The translations under genes and the position numbers were made by a program. The notes beneath the pieces were generated by a model. That model was not told the origin of the DNA. It saw nothing but the letters and a program-made list of their open reading frames with translations, and searched no databases. Below are positions 55,450 to 63,753 of a DNA stretch of 64,000 nucleotides, one piece after another (within the stretch, counting starts at the first letter, position 1; each line of letters opens with the position of its first letter). Source of the DNA: Candidatus Sulfurimonas marisnigri (GTDB lineage Bacteria; Campylobacterota; Campylobacteria; Campylobacterales; Sulfurimonadaceae); NCBI RefSeq assembly GCF_015265475.1, contig NZ_CP054493.1, positions 1,116,001 to 1,180,000 of the forward strand, in the 5' to 3' direction.

Positions 55450-56834
55450 GTATTGATATATCAAATAATATAGTCTATTATATTCTAATAATATTTGGTG
55501 AATTGCTGATTGTCTTAGTCTTTATACATATGGTTTACAAAAAGAGAACACCTGCGAGTATGACAGCATGGCTTTTATCTATGATACTAGTTCCCTATAT
55601 AGGAGTTCTCTTATATTTGATTTTTGGTTTGAGAAAACGAGAAAATAGATATAAGAAAAAAGCAATAATACTCCAAAAACATACACAAAGTTTTTATAAA
55701 CAAAATCCTGTTCATGATATTTTAAGAAGTTATGGTATTGCTGATGCAAGTGAAAATGAGAAGTTTGAACTCTTTACGGACTCTATAAAAGCATATGAAA
55801 AGTTTATGAGTTGTATAGAAGATTCTAAAACATCAATATATTTAAGTACATATATTTTTGAATATGATGATGTTTCAAAAGAGATTATAAAGGCACTTAT
55901 TAAAAAAGCAAAAGATGGGGTAAAGGTTAAAATACTTATAGATTCACTCGGTTCGATAGGCTTATATTTTTCTCAGTATAAATTGAGAGAACTTAGAGAA
56001 TCCGGTGTAAAAGTTGAATTTTTTATGCCAATCTTTCAAATGCCATTTAGAAACTACATAAACCTTAGAAACCATAGAAAGATTTATATATTTGATGATA
56101 AAAAGGTTATAAGTGGTGGTATGAATATCTCAAGTGAATATTTTGGACCAAATATAGATAAAGCGAGATGGGATGATATGCTTTTTTTTAGTGAAGGCAC
56201 ATCTGCTGAACTATTTTTTGAAATATTTGCTTCTGATTGGTTTTATGCTTCACAGGAGAATATGAGTTTTGTAAAAAACAGTGCTCCAAATAGCGGTGAT
56301 ACGTTTTTACAAGTAGTACCATCTGGACCAGATATGAGCAAAGATATTCTTTATGAAGCACTTCTCTGTGCAATTTACAGTGCCAAGGAGCGTATCTGGA
56401 TTGTCACTCCATACTTTATACCTGACAATTCTATAATCCAAGCTCTAATAATTGCTAAACATAAAGGGATAGATGTTAAACTTATTACACCCAAGGACTC
56501 ACAAAACATCATCGTTAATTTAACTAGAAGTTCATATATGAGAGAGCTTGAAGAGGTTGGTGTAGAAGTTGCACTCTATAATGGAGCGTTGCTACATGCA
56601 AAAGCTATACTTTTTGATGAGACAAGTGCTATGCTTGGAAGTGTTAATTTTGACAATAGAAGTCTGTTTTTAAACTATGAGGTAGCTACATTTGTCTACT
56701 CTGTAAAAGTTATAGAAGATATTGAATTTTGGATGAATAAATTACTTTTATATTCATCAGCAGGGACAAAAGAGGTTTCTGTACCTAGAAAAATTTTAGA
56801 AAATTTAATGAGAATTATAGCACCTCAACTATAG
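55446..56834 (+). CDS. cls: Cardiolipin synthase (phospholipase D family)
   Basis: Joins two phosphatidylglycerols to cardiolipin. Two N-terminal membrane helices (about 7-30 and 38-58) are followed by two HKD motifs: NLRNHRKIYIFDDKKVISGGMN and LLHAKAILFDETSAMLGSVNFD (each written in parts of the standard HxK...D). 462 aa, usual for ClsA. Third gene of the katA-ankyrin-cls run, overlapping ankyrin by 4 bases. Confidence 0.94.
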   Translation: MSIDISNNIVYYILIIFGELLIVLVFIHMVYKKRTPASMTAWLLSMILVPYIGVLLYLIFGLRKRENRYKKKAIILQKHTQSFYKQNPVHDILRSYGIADASENEKFELFTDSIKAYEKFMSCIEDSKTSIYLSTYIFEYDDVSKEIIKALIKKAKDGVKVKILIDSLGSIGLYFSQYKLRELRESGVKVEFFMPIFQMPFRNYINLRNHRKIYIFDDKKVISGGMNISSEYFGPNIDKARWDDMLFFSEGTSAELFFEIFASDWFYASQENMSFVKNSAPNSGDTFLQVVPSGPDMSKDILYEALLCAIYSAKERIWIVTPYFIPDNSIIQALIIAKHKGIDVKLITPKDSQNIIVNLTRSSYMRELEEVGVEVALYNGALLHAKAILFDETSAMLGSVNFDNRSLFLNYEVATFVYSVKVIEDIEFWMNKLLLYSSAGTKEVSVPRKILENLMRIIAPQL

Positions 56835-56849
56835 CAAAAAGAAGAAATT

Positions 56850-57581
56850 ATGCTTAAGCCGACTAAAACTGTAAAATCTTTAAAACACCAAGATAAAAGT
56901 TTGAGAGAAAGTTTTACTGTTTTATGTTGGAATGTGGCGAAACTAACACTTAAAAGTGAATATCAGGACTACTTAAACTCAATTGTTCAAAAATATAAAG
57001 TAGATGTTTTACTACTTCAAGAGGTAAAAAAACAGATAGCAAATGAGTTGGATATATCTGATTTTTCTTATGTTTTATCTCCAAATATTCAAACTAAAAA
57101 ACACGTATTTGGAGTATTGAGTGCATTTAAAATTTCTTGTGAGAATGAAGTGTCGCTTCTTACTCAAAAACGGGAACTTGCATACGCAACTCATAAAGTG
57201 ACATTAATAACTAAACATAAAATATCTCACGACAAAGAGATATTGATAGTAAACTTACATGCAATAAATTTTGCAAATAATAGTGACTTTTACAATGAGT
57301 TAGAGAGTATAAAGTTAATAATTAAATCTCATACAGGAGCCATGATAGTTGCGGGTGACTTTAACACTTGGAATGTAAAAAGGATTCAATATCTAAAAGA
57401 GTTCACGCAATCATTGTCGCTTAAAGAAGTAAAATTTAGCGATAGAACAAATCTAAAAAAAGTTTTTACAAATTGCTTAGATTATATTTTTTACAGAGAC
57501 TTAGAATTAACATACTCAAAAGTGATTGACAGCAAAAAAATCTCAGACCATAATCCTATAATTGCGACATTTGAGTTTTGA
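56850..57581 (+). CDS. Endonuclease/exonuclease/phosphatase-family protein
   Basis: 243 residues with the EEP fold: VLCWNVAKL, VLLLQEVKK (Glu), IVAGDFNTWN (Asp/Asn) and SDHNPIIATF (terminal Asp-His). The catalytic set is complete. No signal peptide. Members cut nucleic acids or phosphoesters; the substrate is unknown here. It starts 15 bases after cls, probably in the same operon. Confidence 0.85.
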   Translation: MLKPTKTVKSLKHQDKSLRESFTVLCWNVAKLTLKSEYQDYLNSIVQKYKVDVLLLQEVKKQIANELDISDFSYVLSPNIQTKKHVFGVLSAFKISCENEVSLLTQKRELAYATHKVTLITKHKISHDKEILIVNLHAINFANNSDFYNELESIKLIIKSHTGAMIVAGDFNTWNVKRIQYLKEFTQSLSLKEVKFSDRTNLKKVFTNCLDYIFYRDLELTYSKVIDSKKISDHNPIIATFEF

Positions 57582-57618
57582 TTTTTACATGTAAGTATGT
57601 AAATAAGATTATCATTTA

Positions 57619-57996
57619 CTAATCTATAATATAGTCTTTGGTTATTATTTCGAGTATATGACCATTTTCATCTTTAAAGTATACTCCGCGACCGCCATAG
57701 TTGTCGTTTGTCTCGCCATTATCTAACTTATATGGACCGCTACCGTAAACTATTTTATCCTCTTTTATACGTTCAAATATCTCATCGAACTGCTCATCTG
57801 TTACTTTAAAAGCGTAGTGCATTTTTGAGAAGTGCTCTTTTGTGCTAAAGTCCAGTGTCAGAGTTGAGTTAACTCTTACAACCGCAAAGTCATACCAGAC
57901 TTTTAAAAACTCAAAGCCGAAAATCCTCTCATAAAACTTAGCCGATTTTACATTGTCATACGCTGGAATAATTGTATGATTGAGTGTGATTTCCAT
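57619..57996 (-). CDS. VOC-family glyoxalase-like protein
   Basis: 125 residues, two beta-alpha-beta-beta-beta modules. It opens LNHTIIPAYDNVKSAKFYERIFGF and ends VYFKDENGHILEIIT, the usual VOC opening and C-terminal Glu. Metal ligands are plausible (His5 of ITLNHT, Glu of LEIIT). Function open. It stands alone between two TACATGTA palindromes at 57586 and 58078. Confidence 0.85.
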   Translation of the reverse strand: MEITLNHTIIPAYDNVKSAKFYERIFGFEFLKVWYDFAVVRVNSTLTLDFSTKEHFSKMHYAFKVTDEQFDEIFERIKEDKIVYGSGPYKLDNGETNDNYGGRGVYFKDENGHILEIITKDYIID

Positions 57997-58211
57997 AACT
58001 ATTTCCTCACTTAAGAACTATATTTAAAATGTAACATAAGTAAAATATATGTATGTTTTATTACTTATTTTAATAGTTACATGTAAGTTTTAGTTTTGAT
58101 TTTTTCATGTGCTGTATGTACATTGATATTATAAGACTTAAAAGAGTGAGTATGATGTAAAATATCATAAAGAAGAGTGTGAATCGTGAGGTGCAATCAA
58201 GGAGTAAATAT

Positions 58212-59033
58212 ATGAATAAATATTTCACAGTGGCGCTATTAACTCTCTTTATAGCTTTAAACTTATCTGCAAACGACAGAGAAAAGTCTGTTTGCGGTGT
58301 TTTTCAAGAGCCTTTTTTGTTTTGGGTATGGAGTTCTATGACACCTGAACCAGATAGTAAAAGAATAAGCAATATACCGTTTATTGAACCGAGTGAGTTT
58401 AAGACATCAGATGGCAAAACCCTTCGTGGTTATAAGTACATATCAAATGATTCCAAGAACAAAACTTCTGCACAAGGGTACCTTTTAGTTGCCATGGGAA
58501 ACACCATGGTCTCAGACCAGCTAATTGGCTACCTAAGAGAGTTCTCTGAGAAAAACTATGATGTATATATTTATGACTATAGAGGTTATGCCAACTCTGA
58601 GGGAAACAGACGAATCAACGCTATAATTGAAGACTATAAAGAGATAACTACATCTCTAAACAAATCATATGATAGAAAACTTCTTTATGGGATCTCTTTA
58701 GGTGGAGCTATTGTGCTAAACGTTATAGGCTCGGGTGTTGTATATGACGCAGCTGTCGTTGACTCAGCCCCAAGTTTTCTCTCGCCTCATGGTTGTCCAG
58801 AGTGGATTGATCCGGTGGCAAATCTTCCAAAAGATGCTAGTAAAATACTTGTGATTACTGGAAAAAAAGATAGCGTTTTGCATGAGAGCATGACTTCACC
58901 GCTGAGAGAGGGTGCACATGACAGAGGCGCTAATACAATTAATGGCGAAAACTACAATCATCCTTTTAATGATAAAACAATTGAGATTCATAATCAGCGT
59001 ATGGAGCTGATTTTAAATCACCTAACTAAATAG
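58212..59033 (+). CDS. Exported alpha/beta hydrolase
   Basis: 273 residues from ATG 58212, chosen for the AAGGAG site 7 bases before it; an ATG at 58179 has no such site and spoils the signal peptide. Signal peptide about 1-20 (FTVALLTLFIALNLSA). The fold shows GYLLVAMGNTM, YDYRGYANSEG, the nucleophile GISLGG, an ITGKKDSVL acid loop and a final NYNHPF His. Two Cys (SVCGVF and HGCPEW) may form a disulfide, fitting the periplasm. Resembles the hydrolase at 45278 only in fold. Confidence 0.85.
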   Translation: MNKYFTVALLTLFIALNLSANDREKSVCGVFQEPFLFWVWSSMTPEPDSKRISNIPFIEPSEFKTSDGKTLRGYKYISNDSKNKTSAQGYLLVAMGNTMVSDQLIGYLREFSEKNYDVYIYDYRGYANSEGNRRINAIIEDYKEITTSLNKSYDRKLLYGISLGGAIVLNVIGSGVVYDAAVVDSAPSFLSPHGCPEWIDPVANLPKDASKILVITGKKDSVLHESMTSPLREGAHDRGANTINGENYNHPFNDKTIEIHNQRMELILNHLTK

Positions 59034-59038
59034 TGAGC

Positions 59039-59062
59039 TAAAGTGGAGATTCAACCTCTGGG
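59039..59062 (+). repeat. 24-bp dispersed repeat, copy 1
   Basis: TAAAGTGGAGATTC plus ARCCTCTGGG, found again at 63270-63293 with one difference (A or G). It lies between the hydrolase and the convergent dGTPase stop. Confidence 0.6.
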
Positions 59063-59098
59063 GTTTAGTTTTGGGGTTTAGTTTGGGGTTTAGTTTTT
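59060..59098 (+). repeat. Three tandem GGGGTTTAGTTT units
   Basis: Units of 13, 12 and 14 bases start at 59060, 59073 and 59085, each GGGGTTTAGTTT with 0-2 extra T. The last unit reaches the dGTPase stop. Three G4 tracts are one short of a full intramolecular G-quadruplex. Confidence 0.75.
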
Positions 59099-60542
59099 AT
59101 TTAATAGCCAGCAAAACTTGGTACTCATGTAAAGCAAAATCATCTGTCATGCCGCTGATGTAGTCTATGATTAGTCGTACTCTGTAGTACCATTCAAGAA
59201 TTTTAAATGACTCTACATCCTCTTTATCAAGCTTTTTAACATCATTTGAGTACGCTACAACATGCTTTGATGCTATCCTTTTTATAAGTCTCATGGCAAT
59301 AAAGCACTCTATCTCCTCATCACGCATTAACTTCTCAAAATCTTCTGAGCTCAGCCCTAAAAGAGGTTTATAAATATTTAGCAGTCCATTTATAATTGCG
59401 TAGCCTTGAAGTTCCAGTTTTTGGACATGTGCATTTTTGTAAATATGTTTTTCAGATATATTTTGTAAAATCTCAATAGCTTTGTAGTACTTACTATGTT
59501 TATCATACTCAAGTAATGCACTATTAAACTTGCCCTTAAAAATGGCTTCGTGGTTGTCAATATAAATATCTACGACATGAGACACTAAAGAGGTCACTAG
59601 TTTTGCTCTTACTAGAGTAAAAAACATGTTGAACTGGAAAGGTTCATCGTCATTTTTTGCCTTTTGGTATCTATCTTCTATAACATCTAGTAGATAGTTT
59701 TCTCCCTCTTCTTCACACTCTGCTTTTATGAGGTTATAAACCTCATCCAAACTAAGTATCCCTTTTTCAACAGAGTCTTCCAAGTCTGCTGTAAGGTAGG
59801 AAATGTCATCAGCTGCTTCCATGATGTAAGTTATTGGGAATCTATGTCCATGTTCTACATCTAGTTTTTTTTGAATCTGCTCTATTAAATCTTTTTCACT
59901 GTAGTAAAACCCCGGTTTTTTCATAAGATAATCAAAAGGTTCTCCCTTTTTTGGTCTATCTTCAAATGCACCTCTTGTATATTTTAGTACTGCTAGAGTT
60001 TGAGTGTAGGAGAGGTTTAGTTTTTGCAGTTTTGTGATTACTCTTATGGCTTGTGCGTTTCCGTCATAGTTGCAAATATCTTTAGCAATCATCCCTTTGA
60101 GTTTTTTACTTTCATCATAACTTGAAGAAAAGCTTTCAAGTATTGGCAGAGCATTTTCTTTTATCCATTTGTTGATAGTTTTTTCTGCAAAATGTCCAAA
60201 CGGTGGGTTACCAATGTCGTGAAGTAAACTTGTCATCTCTGCAGTAGATACAAACGCATCTTTAAGACCGTCCAAGCAATATGTCTTAAGTTCTTCTTCT
60301 GTGAGCTTTGAGAAAATAGTTTTAGCAATGAAACGGGCAGTCTGTGCCACTTCAAGAGAGTGCGTAAGTCTTGTGCGAATAGATGCGTTTAGTTCTAATG
60401 CAAAAACTTGCGTACGTTTTTGGAGTCTTCTAAATGCAGGTGCAGAGAGTATTCGACCTCTGTCACTCTCTATAGAGTAGTCAAGATTATCAATGGGGTA
60501 AAACTCTCTATCTACTGTCAACTTTTTACTATAATCAATCAT
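59097..60542 (-). CDS. dgt: Deoxyguanosinetriphosphate triphosphohydrolase-like protein
   Basis: HD-domain enzyme removing triphosphate from dGTP/dNTPs, which lowers dNTP pools. The metal set is visible: RLTHSLEVAQTAR (His), LLHDIGNPPFGHFAEK (His-Asp, further His) and MEAADDISYLTADLED (Asp). SDRGRILSAPAFRRLQKRTQVF at the start is family-typical. 481 aa. Divergent from nothing close: 409 bases separate it from the next gene on its right. Confidence 0.92.
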   Translation of the reverse strand: MIDYSKKLTVDREFYPIDNLDYSIESDRGRILSAPAFRRLQKRTQVFALELNASIRTRLTHSLEVAQTARFIAKTIFSKLTEEELKTYCLDGLKDAFVSTAEMTSLLHDIGNPPFGHFAEKTINKWIKENALPILESFSSSYDESKKLKGMIAKDICNYDGNAQAIRVITKLQKLNLSYTQTLAVLKYTRGAFEDRPKKGEPFDYLMKKPGFYYSEKDLIEQIQKKLDVEHGHRFPITYIMEAADDISYLTADLEDSVEKGILSLDEVYNLIKAECEEEGENYLLDVIEDRYQKAKNDDEPFQFNMFFTLVRAKLVTSLVSHVVDIYIDNHEAIFKGKFNSALLEYDKHSKYYKAIEILQNISEKHIYKNAHVQKLELQGYAIINGLLNIYKPLLGLSSEDFEKLMRDEEIECFIAMRLIKRIASKHVVAYSNDVKKLDKEDVESFKILEWYYRVRLIIDYISGMTDDFALHEYQVLLAIK

Positions 60543-60951
60543 CTATTGCCTTATTAGATATATCTAAACTTTGAGTGCATGATTTACTTTTTCGTTTAGT
60601 TTACATGCATGGGAATTATAACTTGTTTTCATGTAATCATGCCAAAGTTATTTTGTGAACACTTTTTGCTTTTTGACATTTGATCCACATCTTTTATTTG
60701 TTACGATACTTCTAGACTAAGGATATGTCATGAACAATGGTTTAATTCGAGTTGATGTTGCTAGTACCCACAATCCAAAAGTTAATCAGAATATACGGTT
60801 CCTAAAAATGGTGAAAATCAATTTAATGCTTAACGATAAAGGAGGCTGATCCTTTCGTATAGCAAATGAACTTACTATATGTATCTTGTGCTCAAGGATG
60901 AGATAAGATACATTCTAAACCTCTATAACCATCGACATAGTTTCAAGCTTA
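60543..60951. other. 409-base intergenic region
   Basis: Holds one small open frame with a ribosome site (60730-60849) and an 8-bp inverted repeat TGTATCTT/AAGATACA (60880-60887 and 60905-60912, 17-base loop). Nothing else recognised. Confidence 0.5.
60730..60849 (+). CDS. Possible 39-residue small protein
   Basis: ATG at 60730 with AAGGA 6 bases upstream, 39 codons, beginning MNNGLIRVDVAS and ending LMLNDKGG before TGA. The frame stays open for 17 more codons beyond the TGA, so it may be a truncated gene. No relative recognised. The local TTGACA at 60673 has no good -10 partner at the right distance. Confidence 0.4.
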   Translation: MNNGLIRVDVASTHNPKVNQNIRFLKMVKINLMLNDKGG

Positions 60952-61695
60952 CTAAAATACTCTATCCATCTTTATTATTTTTCCACGGTCATCAGCAATA
61001 TACATTTTACCATCATCGTCAAAACATAATCCTTCCTGACTAGACTTAGGTAGTTTGTAGGTTTTTATTGTTTTCTCATTTATTGGGTCATATGCTATCA
61101 AAAGGTTATCGTTGTCACTAATCATGTATAAAATATTTTGATAGTAACTAAGTGCAGCGATATCTACATAACCATGATTGAAAATTTTTGTTATTTTCGC
61201 CTTCTTATTTTCAAGTGTATCTATTGTGAAAACGATTGAAGAGTCCTCTTTGGGGTAGATATTGTATGACTGGTTAGATAGATATAAAACATCATCTATA
61301 AGCTCAATCGCTTCTAATCCATGCTTCTTATCTTTTTTCAGAACTTTTATGCCATTAAATTTTCTTTTTATAGGAACCTCTTTTATAATATTGAAACTTT
61401 TTGCATCAACAACTAAAACAGAATCATCACCTTCAACACAGAGATATAAAAGTTTTTTTTCATTGTCACATGCAATGCCTTCTAAATCAAAACGTCCAAG
61501 ATAATGTTCTCTTTTTATTTTTCCTTTTTTGGAGAGTTCATATATGCTCCCCTCATCATTCACAACAAAAAGAGTTTTTGATAGAGTGTAAAAACAGATG
61601 CCCGATGCCTCTGGTATTTTAGCAATAACTTTTTCTTTAGCAATGATTTGAGTAAATATACCCAACGATAGGATTAAGGTTATTATCATTTTCAT
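60952..61695 (-). CDS. SdiA-regulated-type periplasmic beta-propeller protein
   Basis: 247 residues with a signal peptide (about 1-19, MIITLILSLGIFTQIIA). Repeated strand groups (EASGICFYTLSKTLFVVND, LEGIACDNEKKLLYLCVEG, LEAIELIDDVLYLSNQ, QEGLCFDDDGKMYIADD) form a beta-propeller like the SdiA-regulated/phytase-like esterase family. The S-x-G-I-C and E-G-L-C blade starts are typical. Enzyme activity unknown. Confidence 0.78.
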   Translation of the reverse strand: MKMIITLILSLGIFTQIIAKEKVIAKIPEASGICFYTLSKTLFVVNDEGSIYELSKKGKIKREHYLGRFDLEGIACDNEKKLLYLCVEGDDSVLVVDAKSFNIIKEVPIKRKFNGIKVLKKDKKHGLEAIELIDDVLYLSNQSYNIYPKEDSSIVFTIDTLENKKAKITKIFNHGYVDIAALSYYQNILYMISDNDNLLIAYDPINEKTIKTYKLPKSSQEGLCFDDDGKMYIADDRGKIIKMDRVF

Positions 61696-61722
61696 TTGAT
61701 GTCCGTTAGTGTATATTGTATT

Positions 61723-62247
61723 TTAAATCCCTTTTATAGCTTCTACAAAGATGTCACAACTACTCTGTGAAGAAAATACAAAGTTTACTTCCATTGTATC
61801 ATCTGTATCTAAAAAAGATTTAACGCTCTTGTAGGCAACTTTAGCTGCATCATCCTTTGGATAACCGTAAATACCCGTAGAGATAGCAGGAAACGAAATA
61901 CTATGGCATTTCAGATCTTTAGCAATTTTGAGTGAGTTGATATAGCAGTTTGAAAGAAGCTCTTCACAACGATTTTTACAAGATGTATAAATTGGTCCAA
62001 CAGTGTGAATCACATATTTTGCCTTCAAATTTCCTGCAGTTGTTACAGTAGCATCTCCGGTAGGCAAACCATCTGGATAGGTAGATGTTCTAAGCTTTTT
62101 ACACTCACTAAGAATTTTCTCTCCACCTGCACGATGTATGGCACCATCCACACCACCTCCACCGAGAAGTGATCTGTTTGCCGCATTAACTACCGCACAT
62201 ACATCCTCTTGTGTTATATCTGCTATTTTTATGTTTATATTTTTCAT
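61723..62247 (-). CDS. Macrodomain ADP-ribose deacetylase (YmdB-like)
   Basis: Binds or removes ADP-ribose; YmdB-type members deacetylate O-acetyl-ADP-ribose. The binding motifs are DITQ, VNAANRSLLGGGGVDGAIHRAGG, PTGDATVTTAGNL, YVIHTVGP and SFPAISTGIYGYP. I use the ATG at 62247 (174 aa), 7 bases after AAGG; the ATG at 62253 is too close. It is single-domain with no nuclease or sirtuin partner next door. Confidence 0.93.
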   Translation of the reverse strand: MKNINIKIADITQEDVCAVVNAANRSLLGGGGVDGAIHRAGGEKILSECKKLRTSTYPDGLPTGDATVTTAGNLKAKYVIHTVGPIYTSCKNRCEELLSNCYINSLKIAKDLKCHSISFPAISTGIYGYPKDDAAKVAYKSVKSFLDTDDTMEVNFVFSSQSSCDIFVEAIKGI

Positions 62248-62370
62248 TTTCATACCTTCTGGCGTTGGATAGCTTTGTAATTGTACAATATTTGACTTTA
62301 TAGATTTGTGTATAATAATTCAATGATATAATTATTTAATCTCTTGTTTATTACAAAAGGAAAACAACCA

Positions 62371-62940
62371 ATGATACCGTTTAATCATCTAGGATTTGTC
62401 TTTAAATATTTTGGCTCTGTTATATATCCAAAAAAGGTCTTAGAAGAACTCTGCATATTTTTAGAACCATTGTCTAATAAAGCATCAGTTTTAGATGTCG
62501 GAGCAGGGACAGGTATGATGAGTGAGTTAGCATATAGATGCAATAGTGAGCTGAGATATGTAGCGGTAGACCCAGCGAATGGTATGCTCAAATATGCTGA
62601 GGATTATGTAGAAATACATATAGCAACTGCAGAAGTACTCCCTTTTGATGATGATAGTTTTGATGCCATACTTATGGGAGAATCACTGCACCACTTTGAT
62701 GACCCTGATGTTGCTATGAAAGAAGTTGTGCGAGTTTTGAAGAAAAATGGAAAACTATTTATTTATGATTTTGATAAGGGAACATTTATGGGCAAGAGCC
62801 TCTGGGCTATGGAAAAACTATTGGGTGAGCCTGCTCATTTTTATGAAGTACATGTACTAAAAAAGATGCTAGAAGGGAATGGTTTTACCGTTGAAGTAAG
62901 CAATCATAGTTGGCGTTATACTGTGAGTGCCACTTTATAA
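62371..62940 (+). CDS. Class I SAM-dependent methyltransferase
   Basis: 189 residues from ATG 62371; the TTG at 62344 would add 9 unusual residues. Motif I is LDVGAGTGMMSELA, the SAM acidic residue is in YVAVDPANGM, motif IV reads FDAILMGESLHHFDDP, and VLKKNGKLFIYDFDKG follows. The type resembles small-molecule or quinone methyltransferases; substrate unknown. It ends 5 bases before the convergent acylphosphatase stop. Confidence 0.9.
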   Translation: MIPFNHLGFVFKYFGSVIYPKKVLEELCIFLEPLSNKASVLDVGAGTGMMSELAYRCNSELRYVAVDPANGMLKYAEDYVEIHIATAEVLPFDDDSFDAILMGESLHHFDDPDVAMKEVVRVLKKNGKLFIYDFDKGTFMGKSLWAMEKLLGEPAHFYEVHVLKKMLEGNGFTVEVSNHSWRYTVSATL

Positions 62941-62944
62941 ATAT

Positions 62945-63214
62945 TTAATATCTTATTTCAAAATCACCGCTAAATGTCTCATCACATGGGTGTCTCTCTA
63001 TATTTTTTACGATACTTTTGGTCGAGCCTTTTTTGAGTATCTCGATAAATCTATTTATATCATTTTCATTACATGTAACGCAGGCTTCAACAGATCCGTT
63101 TGGCAGGTTTTTAACATATCCGCTAAAGTTTTCTTTGATGGATTTTTCATAAGTACTTTTTCTGTAAAAAACACCTTGTACTCTTCCATTTATAATAAAT
63201 TTATAATTTTTCAT
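62945..63214 (-). CDS. acyP: Acylphosphatase
   Basis: 89-residue enzyme cutting acyl-phosphates. The substrate Arg lies in NGRVQGVFYRKS and the catalytic Asn in SGYVKNLPNGSVEA, both at the expected places. The family length is about 90, so it is complete. Convergent with the methyltransferase. Confidence 0.93.
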   Translation of the reverse strand: MKNYKFIINGRVQGVFYRKSTYEKSIKENFSGYVKNLPNGSVEACVTCNENDINRFIEILKKGSTKSIVKNIERHPCDETFSGDFEIRY

Positions 63215-63269
63215 GAAGATTCCTTCTGTATTAATGTATCAAAATTTTACTTATATTTTAGATATAGAT

Positions 63270-63293
63270 TAAAGTGGAGATTCAGCCTCTGGG
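63270..63293 (+). repeat. 24-bp dispersed repeat, copy 2
   Basis: TAAAGTGGAGATTC plus AGCCTCTGGG, the second copy of the element at 59039. It begins 8 bases below the stop of the minus-strand gene at 63301, as the first copy lies just past the dgt stop. Confidence 0.6.
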
Positions 63294-63300
63294 ATATATC

Positions 63301-63627
63301 TTATAAAGTCTCAATATCAACCAGTTCTACACGCTCACAATCTTTCTTTAGTAACTTTTTAGTTGCTGCATCTTCTTCTGCTAGTACTAGAATATCTGCA
63401 AAGTCATCTTTAGTTACCTCAAATGAATGTAGCTCTTTGGTAGTTTTAATTTTTAAAGATGCGTCTGTACCAGTAGAGAGTAGTGCAATATTTCTAAAAC
63501 CTTTGGCAAATTCACTTTTTATAGCTTTAGCTACTTTTTCGTTCAAAAGTAACTCTTTTAGAGATATCTCTTTATTTAAATCCCCATTACACAGAATTTT
63601 ATATGTTACCATTATTGTCCCATTCAT
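63301..63627 (-). CDS. Hypothetical 108-residue protein
   Basis: Unassigned. Alternating strands and helices (KILCNGDLNKEISLKELLL, FRNIALLSTGTDASLKI, FADILVLAEEDAATKKL) suggest a small alpha/beta fold. No signal peptide. An in-frame ATG five codons in gives a shorter start, MVTYKIL. It stands alone, with the dispersed repeat just past its end. Confidence 0.55.
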   Translation of the reverse strand: MNGTIMVTYKILCNGDLNKEISLKELLLNEKVAKAIKSEFAKGFRNIALLSTGTDASLKIKTTKELHSFEVTKDDFADILVLAEEDAATKKLLKKDCERVELVDIETL

Positions 63628-63753
63628 TTCTAGCCTTTTAACCTATTATCGTTCACAATAATATCCTATTGTTTAGGAAAGAACTAAATTTATTGCATAA
63701 TGTCATTTTTTTATATAATATAATGGACTCTAAACTTATAATAAGGAATTAAT

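Noticed and set aside
60543-60951. Pseudogene of a longer protein around the 39-codon frame
   Set aside because: No recognisable homologous piece continues in another frame; evidence is too thin to call a pseudogene.
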